A stretch of 64,000 bases of DNA. Source: CAVTJL01 sp963735065. GTDB lineage: Bacteria > Pseudomonadota > Alphaproteobacteria > Geminicoccales > Geminicoccaceae. How positions within the stretch are numbered: the first letter of the stretch is position 1; every line of letters starts with the position of its first letter. Shown here piece after piece: positions 18,690 to 28,039 of the stretch. The translations under genes and the position numbers were made by a program. Location: the NCBI GenBank assembly GCA_963735065.1, contig CAVTJL010000001.1, forward strand, positions 496,001-560,000. The letters run 5' to 3'. Below the pieces are notes generated by a model that saw nothing but the letters and a program-made list of their open reading frames with translations, was not told where the DNA came from and searched no databases.

Positions 18690-20342
18690 TCACGCCCAAA
18701 GCTCCGCCAACGATGACGAGGTCGATATCAGGACACTATCTCCCACCGGCACACGCCGCGGCCCGCCGGCCGCTATCACGCCGCGGCCACGCGCCTGCTC
18801 TCCTCGGCGCTCCGCCCCCGGGCCGGCCCTTCGCCCGCCGCGCGGGGCGTCGAAGATCGCGCGGTAGAGGTCCTGGCCATAGCTCGTCCTCAGCGGCGCT
18901 CCCTCGACCAGCTTGAAGCTGCGCGTGCCGTCCTCCCGGCGCTCGGCGCGGAAGAAGATGGCCTGGGGCAGGTGCCGGTCGTGGAAGCCGCCCGAGAAGG
19001 CATATTGGTGGCTGACAAACAGAACCTTGACGTGCCGCTCGATCAGGGCCGTCACGATCTGGCGCGCGATCTCGGCACCCTCGCGCTCGTTGGTGGCCGA
19101 GAAGGACTCGTTGAACAGCAGCATCGGCCGCGCGCCCAGCTGATCGATGATCGCGCTCATCCGCACCAGCTCCTCGTCGAGCTTGCCGCTCCTCATGCTC
19201 GCGTCCTCCTCACGCCTGTAGTGCGTGAAGACGCCATCCACGATGTCGGCCGCGAAGGCCTGGGCCGGCGCGAAGAGGCCACCCTGCATCATGATCTGGG
19301 CAAGGCCGATGCTGCGCAGGAAGGTCGACTTGCCGCCCTGGTTGGCCCCGGTGACGATCAGGAGCTCCTTGCCGTCTGCATCGGCGTCGTTGCCGACGAC
19401 CCGCTGCCCCAGGCTCAGCGCCATGCCCACGTCGTAAAGGCCCCGGAACGACAGGCGGCGCGGGCCGTCCGCGGCCGAGGGCTCAGGAAAGACGGTGGGC
19501 TGGCCCTGGCCCGCCAGGCGGTCCCGGAGGTTCATGCAGCCGATATAGAAGGCCAGCTCCGTGCGCAGCATCACGAAGAAGCTCTGGATATGGTCGGTCG
19601 ACTGCGCCAGCGCGTTGGCGACGAGGTTGAGGCCCCTGTCGCGCAGCTCGGCGAGCGCCCGGTCGCCGTTCTCGTCCCGCGGCGGCAGGCGGTAGCTGAA
19701 GGAGGGCGGATGCTCGGCCAGCAGCCGCCGCATCCAGCCCTGATCCTCGTCCGGCTGGGTGCAGAGCACATAGCCGGCGCCCTTGTTGCCTTCTCCCAGC
19801 CCGGCGCTGATCAGCACGCCGCGCTTGAGCCTCAGCCGCCGCAGATGCCGCTCGAGGAGCGCGAAGTAATCGTCGTCGAGCTCACGGCGCAGCATCGCGA
19901 AGAGCACCTGGAAGCCCTCGGAGCGGAACCCCGCAGCCTCGGTGTCGGCGATGCCTCGCAGACGTCGCAGCGCCTGGACGAACAGGCCCAGCACCTCGAC
20001 CGACCGATTGAGGATGATGCCCGGATACTTGCCGAGGATGCCCAGATAACGCTTCTTTTCAGCGTCGATCACCTCGACCGTGAGGGCATAGATGCCCTTC
20101 ACCAGCTGGGCGTTCTCGATGCAGTCGCGCAGGATGTCCTGACGGTAGCGGATCGTCTCCACGTCGTTCCCGGGCCCGCATAGAAGGGCTCGCTCGGCCA
20201 CGCCCAGAAGGAAGTCGTCCTCCTGCGCCATGGCGGCCAGCACCGCCCCCAGCCCCAGATCCTGGGTCAGCGCCTCCGCGTTCGGCGGGAGCTCCTGGTC
20301 CGGGTCGAAGTCGCGGTCCTTGTGCATGAGATGCGCCTTCAT
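18690..20342 (-). CDS. MutS-like ATPase, subunit A of a tandem pair
   Basis: 550 residues from ATG 20342, which overlaps the stop of the upstream MutS-like gene (ATGA). The C-terminal half is a MutS domain V-type ABC ATPase: Walker A TGANQGGKST (K338), Walker B MLLFNESFSATNEREG (Asn in place of the usual Asp, catalytic Glu kept), and the switch histidine in VSHQYAFS. The N-terminal half is helical, like the MutS lever/clamp, but the mismatch-recognition domains I and II are absent. The last 50 residues are a Gly/Arg-rich tail. It is cytosolic. A mismatch-repair role is doubtful; partnership with the neighbour is inferred from coupling. Confidence 0.85.
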   Translation of the reverse strand: MKAHLMHKDRDFDPDQELPPNAEALTQDLGLGAVLAAMAQEDDFLLGVAERALLCGPGNDVETIRYRQDILRDCIENAQLVKGIYALTVEVIDAEKKRYLGILGKYPGIILNRSVEVLGLFVQALRRLRGIADTEAAGFRSEGFQVLFAMLRRELDDDYFALLERHLRRLRLKRGVLISAGLGEGNKGAGYVLCTQPDEDQGWMRRLLAEHPPSFSYRLPPRDENGDRALAELRDRGLNLVANALAQSTDHIQSFFVMLRTELAFYIGCMNLRDRLAGQGQPTVFPEPSAADGPRRLSFRGLYDVGMALSLGQRVVGNDADADGKELLIVTGANQGGKSTFLRSIGLAQIMMQGGLFAPAQAFAADIVDGVFTHYRREEDASMRSGKLDEELVRMSAIIDQLGARPMLLFNESFSATNEREGAEIARQIVTALIERHVKVLFVSHQYAFSGGFHDRHLPQAIFFRAERREDGTRSFKLVEGAPLRTSYGQDLYRAIFDAPRGGRRAGPGAERRGEQARGRGVIAAGGPRRVPVGDSVLISTSSSLAELWA

Positions 20343-21880
20343 GACGCCAGCCGCTCCTTCAAGAGGTCGTAGGTCAGGCGATGCTTCTCGGCGATCGAGA
20401 GGGCATAGGCGAGCCCGTCGGCGGGCCTTCGCTCGATCCTGTAGGTCCGCTCGGCGGGATTGTCGGGGACGATCGTGCTGACCATGCTCACCGTCTGCGG
20501 CCCCAGCGTGGCCAGCTCGTCGATGAAGGTGACGCAGACGCAGAGCAGATCGAGCTCCATGATCCGGTCCATCACCTTCCGCGCCAGGAAGACCGCGTCC
20601 TCGAGGCTGGTCGAGCTGAAGATCTCGTTCAGCACGATGATGCTCCGTGGCGTCGCGGCGTCGAGGATGGCGTGGATGCGCAAAAGATCGTCCTGCAGCT
20701 TGCCGCGCTGATCGTGCGGGTCCTCTTGCCTCTCGAAGTGCGAGAACAGCCGGTCGAAGAGAAAGAGCTTGGCACCCCTGCCGGGAACGGGACAGCCCAG
20801 GCTCGCGAGATAATGGAGCTGGCCGAAGGTGCGGGCGAGCGTCGTCTTGCCGCCCTGATTGGGGCCCGAGACGACGAGAATGCGCTCCTGCCCCTGCAGA
20901 TGAAGCTCGTTGCGCACGACCGGGACGTTCTCGCGCAGGAGCTTGTTGGCGAGCGCCAGATCGAAGGTGTCGCGCGCGGCGATCTCCTTCGAGGTCAGGG
21001 ACAGCTCGGGATAGCAGAACCCCAGCCCCGAGCGCTTCATGAAGGCCATATGCGCCAGATAGGCCAGATAAAACTGGATCTCCCTGTCGAAGGCAGCCAC
21101 GGTCTGGTCCAGATAGTCCCGCCGCTCGGCACAATAAGCGGCGAGCGCCGCGAAGATGTCAGGATGCAGGTAGGCCACGAAGTCGAGGATCTTCGCCTCG
21201 ACGTGGTTCATGTCCGGCTCGTCGCGATATTTCGAGCGGTAGTCCTTGACCGCACCCTGCTTGAACCTCGCGAAGGTGGCCTCGATCTCCTGGCTGTAGT
21301 CGGCCTCGTCTTCCGCGCGCCTGACCTCGAGCCAGTCGTCCTTGATGCGGATCGTGTATCGGACCGAGGCGAGCGCCTCCTGCAGCTTCCGGGTAGCCTC
21401 GCGCAGCGAGGTGAACCTCGCCGATCGTGCATAGCCCGCGAGGTAGTCCCGGAAGGCCAGGAGCCCGCGAGACGTCAGCTCGTGCCCGGCGAGATCGTCC
21501 GCGAGCGCCAGGACGGCCTCGCAGTAGAAAGCCACGGCATCGAGAAACCAGCGCTCCTTCTGCAGCTTGTAGTGGAGCCTGCCCGCCCGCTCCAGGCGCT
21601 CGCGCATGCCGCGCATCTTCTCGCCGAACGACCTGATCTGCGCGCTGAGCGCCTCGCCTTCCAGCTCCTTGAAGATCTCGTGGCGATAGCGGACCGCTGC
21701 GACGTCCCCGAGCGGGACATGGAAGAAGGGCTTGAGGTCGTACTCGTCCCTGCCCATCGTGATCGTATCGACGATCTGATCGAGATTGAGGTCACCGAAG
21801 AAATCGGGCGCGCTGGCCTTCTCGACGGCCTCCCGGTCCTCTGGTCGCTCGAACAGAATCCCCGGGAATGTCATGACCAT
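20339..21880 (-). CDS. MutS-like ATPase, subunit B of a tandem pair
   Basis: About 513 residues from ATG 21880 (AAGGGG about 8 bases upstream; the frame is open a further 49 non-protein-like codons). It shares the A subunit's plan: helical N-terminal half, then an ATPase with Walker A SGPNQGGKTT (K345) and Walker B SIIVLNEIFSSTSLEDA (again NE for DE). The MutS switch motif ATHYHELTAL corresponds here to VTFIDELATL, so the switch histidine is Phe. This suggests asymmetric ATP sites in a heterodimer with subunit A. Domains I and II of MutS are missing. It is divergent from a SABATH-type methyltransferase gene 580 bp away. Confidence 0.85.
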   Translation of the reverse strand: MVMTFPGILFERPEDREAVEKASAPDFFGDLNLDQIVDTITMGRDEYDLKPFFHVPLGDVAAVRYRHEIFKELEGEALSAQIRSFGEKMRGMRERLERAGRLHYKLQKERWFLDAVAFYCEAVLALADDLAGHELTSRGLLAFRDYLAGYARSARFTSLREATRKLQEALASVRYTIRIKDDWLEVRRAEDEADYSQEIEATFARFKQGAVKDYRSKYRDEPDMNHVEAKILDFVAYLHPDIFAALAAYCAERRDYLDQTVAAFDREIQFYLAYLAHMAFMKRSGLGFCYPELSLTSKEIAARDTFDLALANKLLRENVPVVRNELHLQGQERILVVSGPNQGGKTTLARTFGQLHYLASLGCPVPGRGAKLFLFDRLFSHFERQEDPHDQRGKLQDDLLRIHAILDAATPRSIIVLNEIFSSTSLEDAVFLARKVMDRIMELDLLCVCVTFIDELATLGPQTVSMVSTIVPDNPAERTYRIERRPADGLAYALSIAEKHRLTYDLLKERLAS

Positions 21881-22460
21881 CGTGCCGCCCCTTGCCCCGA
21901 TCTTTGTCCATGCACCTGCAATCCGCCCGTGGCCGGCCCAGAGCGCATGGAGACAACGCATCGCCGCCGGCGCGGGTGGCAAGCCCGCGAGCCGATATCG
22001 AGCTGCGATGCGCCAAGGTGGCCGCAATCGACGATGAGCATGCCTACCGCCTCCGGCGTCGTGCGGTAGGAGTCATCAGCCCTGGCGGCGGTTTGGAAGG
22101 GGGGACTCCATCCCCTGCGCCATCACGTAGGATCATCATCAGCGGCGTCAATGGAGCGCCGGCCTCCGCTCCGGCGATGTCGTGGCCAGTTCCGCCGGGC
22201 CGAGCAGCCGCGCGGGGCGTCCCGGGAGCATTGCGCTCTCGGCGATGAATGACGAATAGTGGCGTGATGCCGGGAGCACAGTGCAAGGCTTCGATCGGGC
22301 CGGCGCGCGCAGCGATCGACGAGCTCATGGAGTCCATGGCCGCGAGCTCAATTCCAGCCCGGCGGAAGGGCCGGATGCCAAGTCCAGCGCTGAAGCTGCT
22401 GCGGTTGATGCACGCGCCTGCATCCTCGATGCTTATGGCAATCATGGGGGAGAGCAAGAA
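21881..22460. other. Divergent intergenic region with one hairpin
   Basis: 580 bp between the MutS-like pair and the methyltransferase gene. It contains a perfect 8-bp inverted repeat CCTACCGC/GCGGTAGG (22043-22050 and 22063-22070) with a 12-base loop and no T run, plausibly an operator. A 73-codon open frame (22249-22470, plus) overlaps the methyltransferase start and does not look coding. No promoter boxes stand out. Confidence 0.5.
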
Positions 22461-23534
22461 ATGGCGGTGACCACAGGGATGGTAGGGCGGGGCTTCTACA
22501 ATCGGAACTCGGCAACGCAATGGGCGGCAATCGAGGTGGTTCTGCCGTGGCTCGAGCAGGCCATCGCCCAGATGCCCCTGGCCGATCCGCCGGCGACGAT
22601 CGGGATCGCCGACTTCGGCTGCTCGGAGGGGCGGAACTCGGTTCAGGTCATGCAGCGTCTTGTCGTTGCCATGCGTGCCCGCGCCTCCCGCCCCGTGCTG
22701 ACGATCCACAGCGACCTGCCGACCAACGACTACACCTGGCTGCTGCGCAACCTCCGCCCGGAAGGGCTGTCGGCTTTCGGCGACGACGTCTTCTCGGCGG
22801 TGGTCGGCGGCTCGATGTTCGATCGGCTGCTGCCGCCGCGCTCGACACATATGGCGATGACCTTCAACGCAATCGGCTTCCTGGGCCGGCGGCCGGTCGA
22901 GCGGCTTCCCGACTATATCCTCCCGAACGGGCCGAGTGCCCGGCGCGGCATCGGCTCGGTCAGCGAGGCGGATCGCAAGGCCTTCGCGGCCCAGGCGCTG
23001 GCCGATCTCGAGAGCTTCCTCCAGGCCCGCGCGGCCGAGCTGGTTCCCGGCGGCAAGCTGCTCGTCGAGGTCTTCGGCTCGGGCGAGAAGGCCCGCACCT
23101 GCGACGGCATCTACGATGCCTTCAACGACGCCCTGCTCGAGGTGGTCGATGCCGGCCTGATCGACCGCCCGGGCTACGAGGCCTTCTATCAGCCTGTCTA
23201 TTTCCGGACGCTCCAGGAGCTCACGGCTCCCGTCGCCACGCCCGACGCCACGCTCGCGTCGCTCTTCAGCCTCGAGCGCGCCGAGACCTACGAGGTCGCC
23301 GTGCCGTTCGTCGAGGAATTCCGCCGCACCGGCGACGTGACCACCTACGCTCGCAGCTATACCGACTTCTTTCGCGCCTTCACCGAGCCCGTCCTGCGCG
23401 CGGCCTTCCCGGACGACGACCCCGATCGACTGGCAAACGAGGTTTACGAGCGCGCCGAGCGCCTGGTTCGCGAGCACCCCGATCGGTACGAGTTCCACTA
23501 TGTGAGCGTCGCCGCCCTCATGACCAGGCGATAG
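22461..23534 (+). CDS. SABATH-type SAM-dependent carboxyl methyltransferase
   Basis: 357 residues from ATG 22461 (GGGGGAGAG upstream); the longer open frame upstream is not protein-like. Features of the SABATH family, known from plants (salicylate, benzoate, jasmonate methyl esters), occur in order: GFYNRNSATQWAAIE at the start, the SAM motif IADFGCSEGRNSV, SDLPTNDYTWLLRNL, FSAVVGGSMFDRLLPPRSTHMAMTFNAIGFL, and the C-terminal VLRAAFPDD...NEVYERAE block. Members transfer a methyl group to a small-molecule carboxylate or ring nitrogen. The substrate cannot be inferred, because plant aromatic-binding residues in the HSSYSLHWLS motif are replaced. It is cytosolic and monocistronic. Confidence 0.85.
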   Translation: MAVTTGMVGRGFYNRNSATQWAAIEVVLPWLEQAIAQMPLADPPATIGIADFGCSEGRNSVQVMQRLVVAMRARASRPVLTIHSDLPTNDYTWLLRNLRPEGLSAFGDDVFSAVVGGSMFDRLLPPRSTHMAMTFNAIGFLGRRPVERLPDYILPNGPSARRGIGSVSEADRKAFAAQALADLESFLQARAAELVPGGKLLVEVFGSGEKARTCDGIYDAFNDALLEVVDAGLIDRPGYEAFYQPVYFRTLQELTAPVATPDATLASLFSLERAETYEVAVPFVEEFRRTGDVTTYARSYTDFFRAFTEPVLRAAFPDDDPDRLANEVYERAERLVREHPDRYEFHYVSVAALMTRR

Positions 23535-23699
23535 CGGCGCCGGTCCTTGGCGCGACCCGCCCACAGGAGACGGGCGGCCTCGATTCTGGCCCGGCGCCGC
23601 CCACGGCGCTATGCTCGAGCCCGGCATCGGGATAGAGCCGCCGCGGCGCCAGCGGCCTCCGGTCAGACAAGACGTGCCGCGTGCGGGGGAGATCGGAGC

Positions 23700-25805
23700 A
23701 TGCTACGGCCGTTCCGCCACGCCACCCGCGTCGCCGCCCTGATCCTGGCGGGGCTCTCTGCTCCGGCCGTCCCCGGCGCAGCCCGCGCCGCGACCAGCCC
23801 CGACCTCGTCCAAGAGCGGGAGGACGGCGTCGACCGCGCCGTCGCCCTGGCACGGGCACTGGCCGGCGACGCCTTCTACGCCAGCCTCGCCGACAAGCTC
23901 TCGACGGGAGACGCGGTCGCACGGCGCAGCGGCACCACGTTCCAGCCCTTCGGCGCCCCCAGCCGTCGCCAGGTGATGACGCCTGACGCCGCCGAGCGCT
24001 CCGAGGGCATGCGCTCGCGCATCCGCTACGGCCTCGGCATCCAGCCGGACCGAGCGGCGCTCGACCTCCTGGTCTACGACAGCGCGGATGCGGCGGACCA
24101 GGCCTTCGCCACGCGCCGAGGCTGGCCGCCGGACGCGTCCGCCACGCCTATGCTCCTGACGCCGAGGATCGTCACGCCGACCGACGGTCGCGCCGTGCAG
24201 CTCGCCTGCGGCGTCCGATCGGGCGCACAGGGCCCGGCTCTCCGCTGCAGCTACCACCTGCCCTCGAGCCAGGTCCTGGCCACGGTCTTCGGCCCCGCGC
24301 CTCACAAGGTCGCCGGCAGCGTCTATGGGCCCGCGGACCTCGACAGCGCGGCCCTGGCGCTCAAGCTTGCCATCGGCCCGATCGAGGAGGCCATCGGAGG
24401 GCCTCCCGCGGCCACGGCCGGTGGTGCCGCTCCGAAGCCCGCCGGGCCACCCGGCGAGGGCTGTGGCACCGTCACCGGCGAGTGGAGCTGGTTCATCGGC
24501 GGCCTGGCCAGCTTCTCGGCCGACGGCAAGGTCGTGTGGCGCGCGACCCCGGACTCGCCTCGCTCGCTCGACGCCACCTGGAGCTGCGATCCCAGCACCC
24601 GCACCATCACCGTCGCCTGGCAGCAGGGCCTCGTCGACACGCTGCATCTCTCGCCCGACGGCAGCTCGCTCGCGGGCCAGAACCAAAAGGGCGTCGCGGT
24701 CACGGGCGAGCGCTACGTGCCCGGCACCAAGAAGCCAGAGCCCGTCTCCAAGGTCGACCCCGCCATCGTCGGCTGGTGGGAGCTCGAGGTCCAGTTCATG
24801 ACGCCGCAGGGACCGACGCCCGTCCTCTGGCACATCAAGCCCGATGGCACCTACGCGATCAAAGCGGGCTCGCTTAGCCACGCCGGCACGATGACGGCGC
24901 AGGACGGCAAGTGGACGCTGCACGCCACGACCAGCGCCTTCGAGGATGGCGGCACCTACGAGATGCCCGACTGGGCGACGCTCGTGAACCACGCGCGCGG
25001 CGGCACGGGCCGCTGGCACCGGCGCGATCCCGCCCTGACGCTGAAGCTGGCCCGGATCGCTGCCGACAGGATCCCCGAGGGCGTGCCCGAGCTCGCCGAT
25101 CGCGCATCGGCGCTGGCCCTGACCTGGCAGCCGGACGCCGCCCTCGCGCGGCTCGAGTTCCAGGCGGCCGAGATGAACCTGGGCGCTCGCCTCGCGATGC
25201 GCTTCACCTCGATGCGAAGCGGCAACGGGCTCTCGATCACCACGACACCTCAGGGCACCAGCTTCTTCGTGTTGCGCGGTGGTGGGGGCTCTTCCGACAC
25301 GATCCCGCCCGGCTTCCTCGACCTTCCGGAAGCCTGGGGCATCGCGCGCCAAGAGGGCGTGCCGCCGCCTTTGAAGCGTGCGACGCTCAGCATCTGGCAT
25401 CCGCCCGGCCAGGATCCCGTGCTCGCCTGGACCTTCACCTCGGCCCAGGCCAACGCGCGCGGGGGCCAGATCGACGGCGCCACCGGCGTCGTGCTGGAAG
25501 GCGATCTCTCGGGCTACGTCGCGGCCTACAACGCGCAGTGGCAGCAGGCGATCGCCGGCCTTCGCCGCCTCTTCGCCCGGGCAGCACCGCATGGCCACGG
25601 CAGCTCCTTCTCGAGCGGCGGCGGCGGCTCGAGCTCAAGCTCGGGCAGCGGCGATTCTGGCGGTGGCAGCGGTGACAACGGCGACGACTGGGCCCGCGAG
25701 ACGGCGCTCCAGAACGCCTGGGAAGCCGGCGACATGCCCGCCTACGAGCGCATCCAGAACGGCGAGGCCAGCTGGGGTGATACCTCGGAATATGGCGGCG
25801 ACTGA
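23700..25805 (+). CDS. Large exported protein of unknown function
   Basis: 701 residues from ATG 23700 with GGGGGAGATCGGAGC upstream. Residues 1-30 are a Sec signal peptide (MLRPFRHATR, then a hydrophobic core ending AARA). The mature protein has no motif I can name. Around 250-450 are repeated WxWxxxGxxxFxxDG-like beta segments (GEWSWFIGGLASFSADGKVVWRA; WWELEVQFMTPQG...WHIKPDGTYAIKAG; DGKWTLHATTSAFEDGGTYEMPDW), resembling lipocalin-like or META-type barrel strands. Near the C-terminus lies a Ser/Gly linker (SSFSSGGGGSSSSSGSG), followed by an acidic tail. It is probably periplasmic or secreted. It is not in an operon. Confidence 0.75.
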   Translation: MLRPFRHATRVAALILAGLSAPAVPGAARAATSPDLVQEREDGVDRAVALARALAGDAFYASLADKLSTGDAVARRSGTTFQPFGAPSRRQVMTPDAAERSEGMRSRIRYGLGIQPDRAALDLLVYDSADAADQAFATRRGWPPDASATPMLLTPRIVTPTDGRAVQLACGVRSGAQGPALRCSYHLPSSQVLATVFGPAPHKVAGSVYGPADLDSAALALKLAIGPIEEAIGGPPAATAGGAAPKPAGPPGEGCGTVTGEWSWFIGGLASFSADGKVVWRATPDSPRSLDATWSCDPSTRTITVAWQQGLVDTLHLSPDGSSLAGQNQKGVAVTGERYVPGTKKPEPVSKVDPAIVGWWELEVQFMTPQGPTPVLWHIKPDGTYAIKAGSLSHAGTMTAQDGKWTLHATTSAFEDGGTYEMPDWATLVNHARGGTGRWHRRDPALTLKLARIAADRIPEGVPELADRASALALTWQPDAALARLEFQAAEMNLGARLAMRFTSMRSGNGLSITTTPQGTSFFVLRGGGGSSDTIPPGFLDLPEAWGIARQEGVPPPLKRATLSIWHPPGQDPVLAWTFTSAQANARGGQIDGATGVVLEGDLSGYVAAYNAQWQQAIAGLRRLFARAAPHGHGSSFSSGGGGSSSSSGSGDSGGGSGDNGDDWARETALQNAWEAGDMPAYERIQNGEASWGDTSEYGGD

Positions 25806-25986
25806 GTAGCGCCGGGGCGTCGGGGCAACACGTGCTCGACGCTGGTGGTGAGCGACGCTGCCATTGCCTTGCCACCTTCGTCCCACTGCGCAAGATCGGG
25901 CCGCGGGATGCAGGCGGGGCCGCGCCCACCGCGCCGGGGCGGGCAAGCTCGGTCGAGACCCGACTGGGTCCTCATTGGGAAGGCGC

Positions 25987-27147
25987 ATGGCGCGATACGC
26001 TGACGATGTGCGAGCAGCAGGAGCCCGGGACCATGGCTCTTTCTGGAAAAAGGCTCGTCGTGAATGGTTTCTGGCCGTCGCCGCCCTCACGAGCCTGATT
26101 TTTCTCCTCTTCGAGCACGATCTCTTTCACGGCCTCGACAATACCGCGTGGCTGGCCGCGCTGTTCTTATGGCTCTTCGCCGTCGTGCTCTGCTCGGCCA
26201 TGGGCGTCGTCCGTCACGCCGAGCTCGTCTCGGAACGGCTGGGCGAGCCTTACGGCACGATCGTGCTCACCCTCTCGATCACAGCGATCGAGGTGCTGAG
26301 CATCACGGCGATCATGATGCACGGGGCCGACAATCCCACGCTCGTGCGTGACACGCTCTATTCCGTCGTCATGATCGTGCTGGGCGGGATGGTGGGAACT
26401 GCGCTGCTTCTGGGCGCGCTCCGTCACCACGAGCAGGGCTTCAACCTTCAGGGGGCCAACGCCTATCTCGGCGTCATCGTTCCGCTCGCGGTCTTCAGCC
26501 TCGTCCTGCCGGACTTCACCCGCTCGACGACGGGCCCGACCCTCTCGGGCCTCCAGGAGTGCATGGTCGGTCTGATGGCGGCCGGGCTCTATGGCACCTT
26601 CCTGCTGATCCAGATGGGCCGACACCGCGCCTACTTCGCCACGCCCGATGACGGCCCCGAGCACGGGCATGAGCATGGGCCGGACGAGGAGGATGGACCT
26701 CTCCTGCCACACGTCCTCCTTCTGCTGGCCTACATGGTGCCGGTCGTTTTCCTCGTCGAGCAGCTCGCCAAGCCCGTCGACTATGTGATCGAGTCCCTGC
26801 GGGCGCCCCCGATGATCGGCGGCGTCATCATGGCGATCCTGGTCGCCACGCCCGAGGCGATCGGCGGGGTGAGGGCGGCGCTTCGCAATCAATTGCAGCG
26901 CTCGGTGAACATCTTCCTCGGGTCCGTCCTGGCGACCATCGGGCTGACCGTGCCGGCCATGCTCGTCATCTCGCATCTGGCGGGGCTCGATCTGATCCTG
27001 GGTCTGCAGCCCACGGAGCTGGTGCTCCTGCTGCTGATGCTTGTCGTCAGCATCATCACCTTCTCGAGCGGACGCACCCATCTCCTTCAGGGCGCCGTCC
27101 ACGTCCTGCTCTTCCTGGCTTTTGTGCTTTTGATCTTTCAGGGCTAA
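25987..27147 (+). CDS. chaA: ChaA-type calcium/cation:proton antiporter
   Basis: 386 residues from ATG 25987 (GGGAAGG just upstream); the frame is open earlier, but without protein character. There are about eleven membrane spans in two halves, each with a cation/Ca2+ exchanger signature: GEPYGTIVLTLSITAIEVLSI and ATPEAIGGVRAALRNQLQRSVNIFLGSVLATIGLTVPA, with the key glutamates present. A cytosolic His/acid-rich loop (EHGHEHGPDEEDG) lies between the halves. It is an inner-membrane exporter of Ca2+, Na+ or K+ for protons. It is monocistronic and converges on the anti-sigma gene. Confidence 0.93.
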   Translation: MARYADDVRAAGARDHGSFWKKARREWFLAVAALTSLIFLLFEHDLFHGLDNTAWLAALFLWLFAVVLCSAMGVVRHAELVSERLGEPYGTIVLTLSITAIEVLSITAIMMHGADNPTLVRDTLYSVVMIVLGGMVGTALLLGALRHHEQGFNLQGANAYLGVIVPLAVFSLVLPDFTRSTTGPTLSGLQECMVGLMAAGLYGTFLLIQMGRHRAYFATPDDGPEHGHEHGPDEEDGPLLPHVLLLLAYMVPVVFLVEQLAKPVDYVIESLRAPPMIGGVIMAILVATPEAIGGVRAALRNQLQRSVNIFLGSVLATIGLTVPAMLVISHLAGLDLILGLQPTELVLLLLMLVVSIITFSSGRTHLLQGAVHVLLFLAFVLLIFQG

Positions 27148-27223
27148 GGGAGAGGCTCCGCTCCACCACCTCCGGCCGCAGCAGACGGAAACTGTCGAAA
27201 GCGCTCGCAAGGGACGCATCCGC

Positions 27224-28039
27224 TCATCCGGCCTCCTGTCGCCAGGCACCGACGAAGCCCGCAAGCTCGTCCTTGTTCATGTCCGAGACCGCCCAGAGCG
27301 CGAAGCCGCCCTCCCGCCAGCCGACCATGTTGAAGCCGTCGCGGCTGACTGCCCGGGGCGCCTGATCCGGTGCGCCGGCGATCGGCCGGACGTAGAGGTC
27401 GATGCTGTGACCGCCGTGACGATAGACCAGCACCGCCACGGTCTGCCCCTCGAGCACGTCGAGCCGCCCGCCGGCTAGCGGAAAGCCCGCAGACGCCAGA
27501 TCCTTGACCGGCGGCGAGAAGCTGAGCTTGCCGGCGAACCAGGGCTTTACCGTGTGGTGGTCCGAGGAGGCGACGTCGATCAGGTGACCCGGCTGCAGCG
27601 CGCGTGCGTGGCTCGTGAGCAGGGCCTCGACCAGGCTGCCCTGCGCGGGCTCGCTGCCGGGCCACAGCTTGGTGCCTCCTGCACCGAGCACCAGGCCCAG
27701 CAGCAGGGCCGCCGCCACCGGCCACGCCCTTGCGGCCGATGCTCTCCGCAACGCCCCGAGCGGCGCTCGCCACCGCGCGATCGAAGGCGACACCGGTGCT
27801 GGCAGAGCCTCGGCCGCTGTGGCGCGAAGCGTGTCCTGCAGCCGGCCGCGCAGCCCCTCGGGGGCCACGTGATAGGTGGCCTGCTCGCGGACGACCTGCC
27901 GCAAGGCCTCGAGCCGCCGCTTCTCGGCGGCGCAGGCAGGGCAGCCCGCGACGTGACGCTCGTAGCGCAGCATCGCCAGCGCATCGGCCTCGCCGTCCAG
28001 GGCCGCCTGATGCAGGGGCGCGATCGCCTCACAGCCCAC
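27224..28039 (-). CDS. Zinc-finger anti-sigma factor
   Basis: About 271 residues from GTG 28039, which overlaps the sigma-factor stop by 11 bases (GGAG upstream); the longer upstream frame lies inside the sigma gene. The N-terminal cytosolic domain has the ZAS signature HVAGCPAC (HX3CX2C). One membrane span follows (about 105-125, WPVAAALLLGLVLGAGG), then a periplasmic domain ending in GGFALWAVSDMNKDELAGFVGAW. It would hold the ECF sigma factor inactive at the inner membrane until a periplasmic signal arrives. It is co-transcribed and coupled with the sigma gene. Confidence 0.9.
   Translation of the reverse strand: MGCEAIAPLHQAALDGEADALAMLRYERHVAGCPACAAEKRRLEALRQVVREQATYHVAPEGLRGRLQDTLRATAAEALPAPVSPSIARWRAPLGALRRASAARAWPVAAALLLGLVLGAGGTKLWPGSEPAQGSLVEALLTSHARALQPGHLIDVASSDHHTVKPWFAGKLSFSPPVKDLASAGFPLAGGRLDVLEGQTVAVLVYRHGGHSIDLYVRPIAGAPDQAPRAVSRDGFNMVGWREGGFALWAVSDMNKDELAGFVGAWRQEAG

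Noticed and set aside
22249..22470. A 73-codon plus-strand frame before the SABATH-type gene
   Set aside because: No Shine-Dalgarno, no protein-like composition, and it overlaps the methyltransferase start out of frame.
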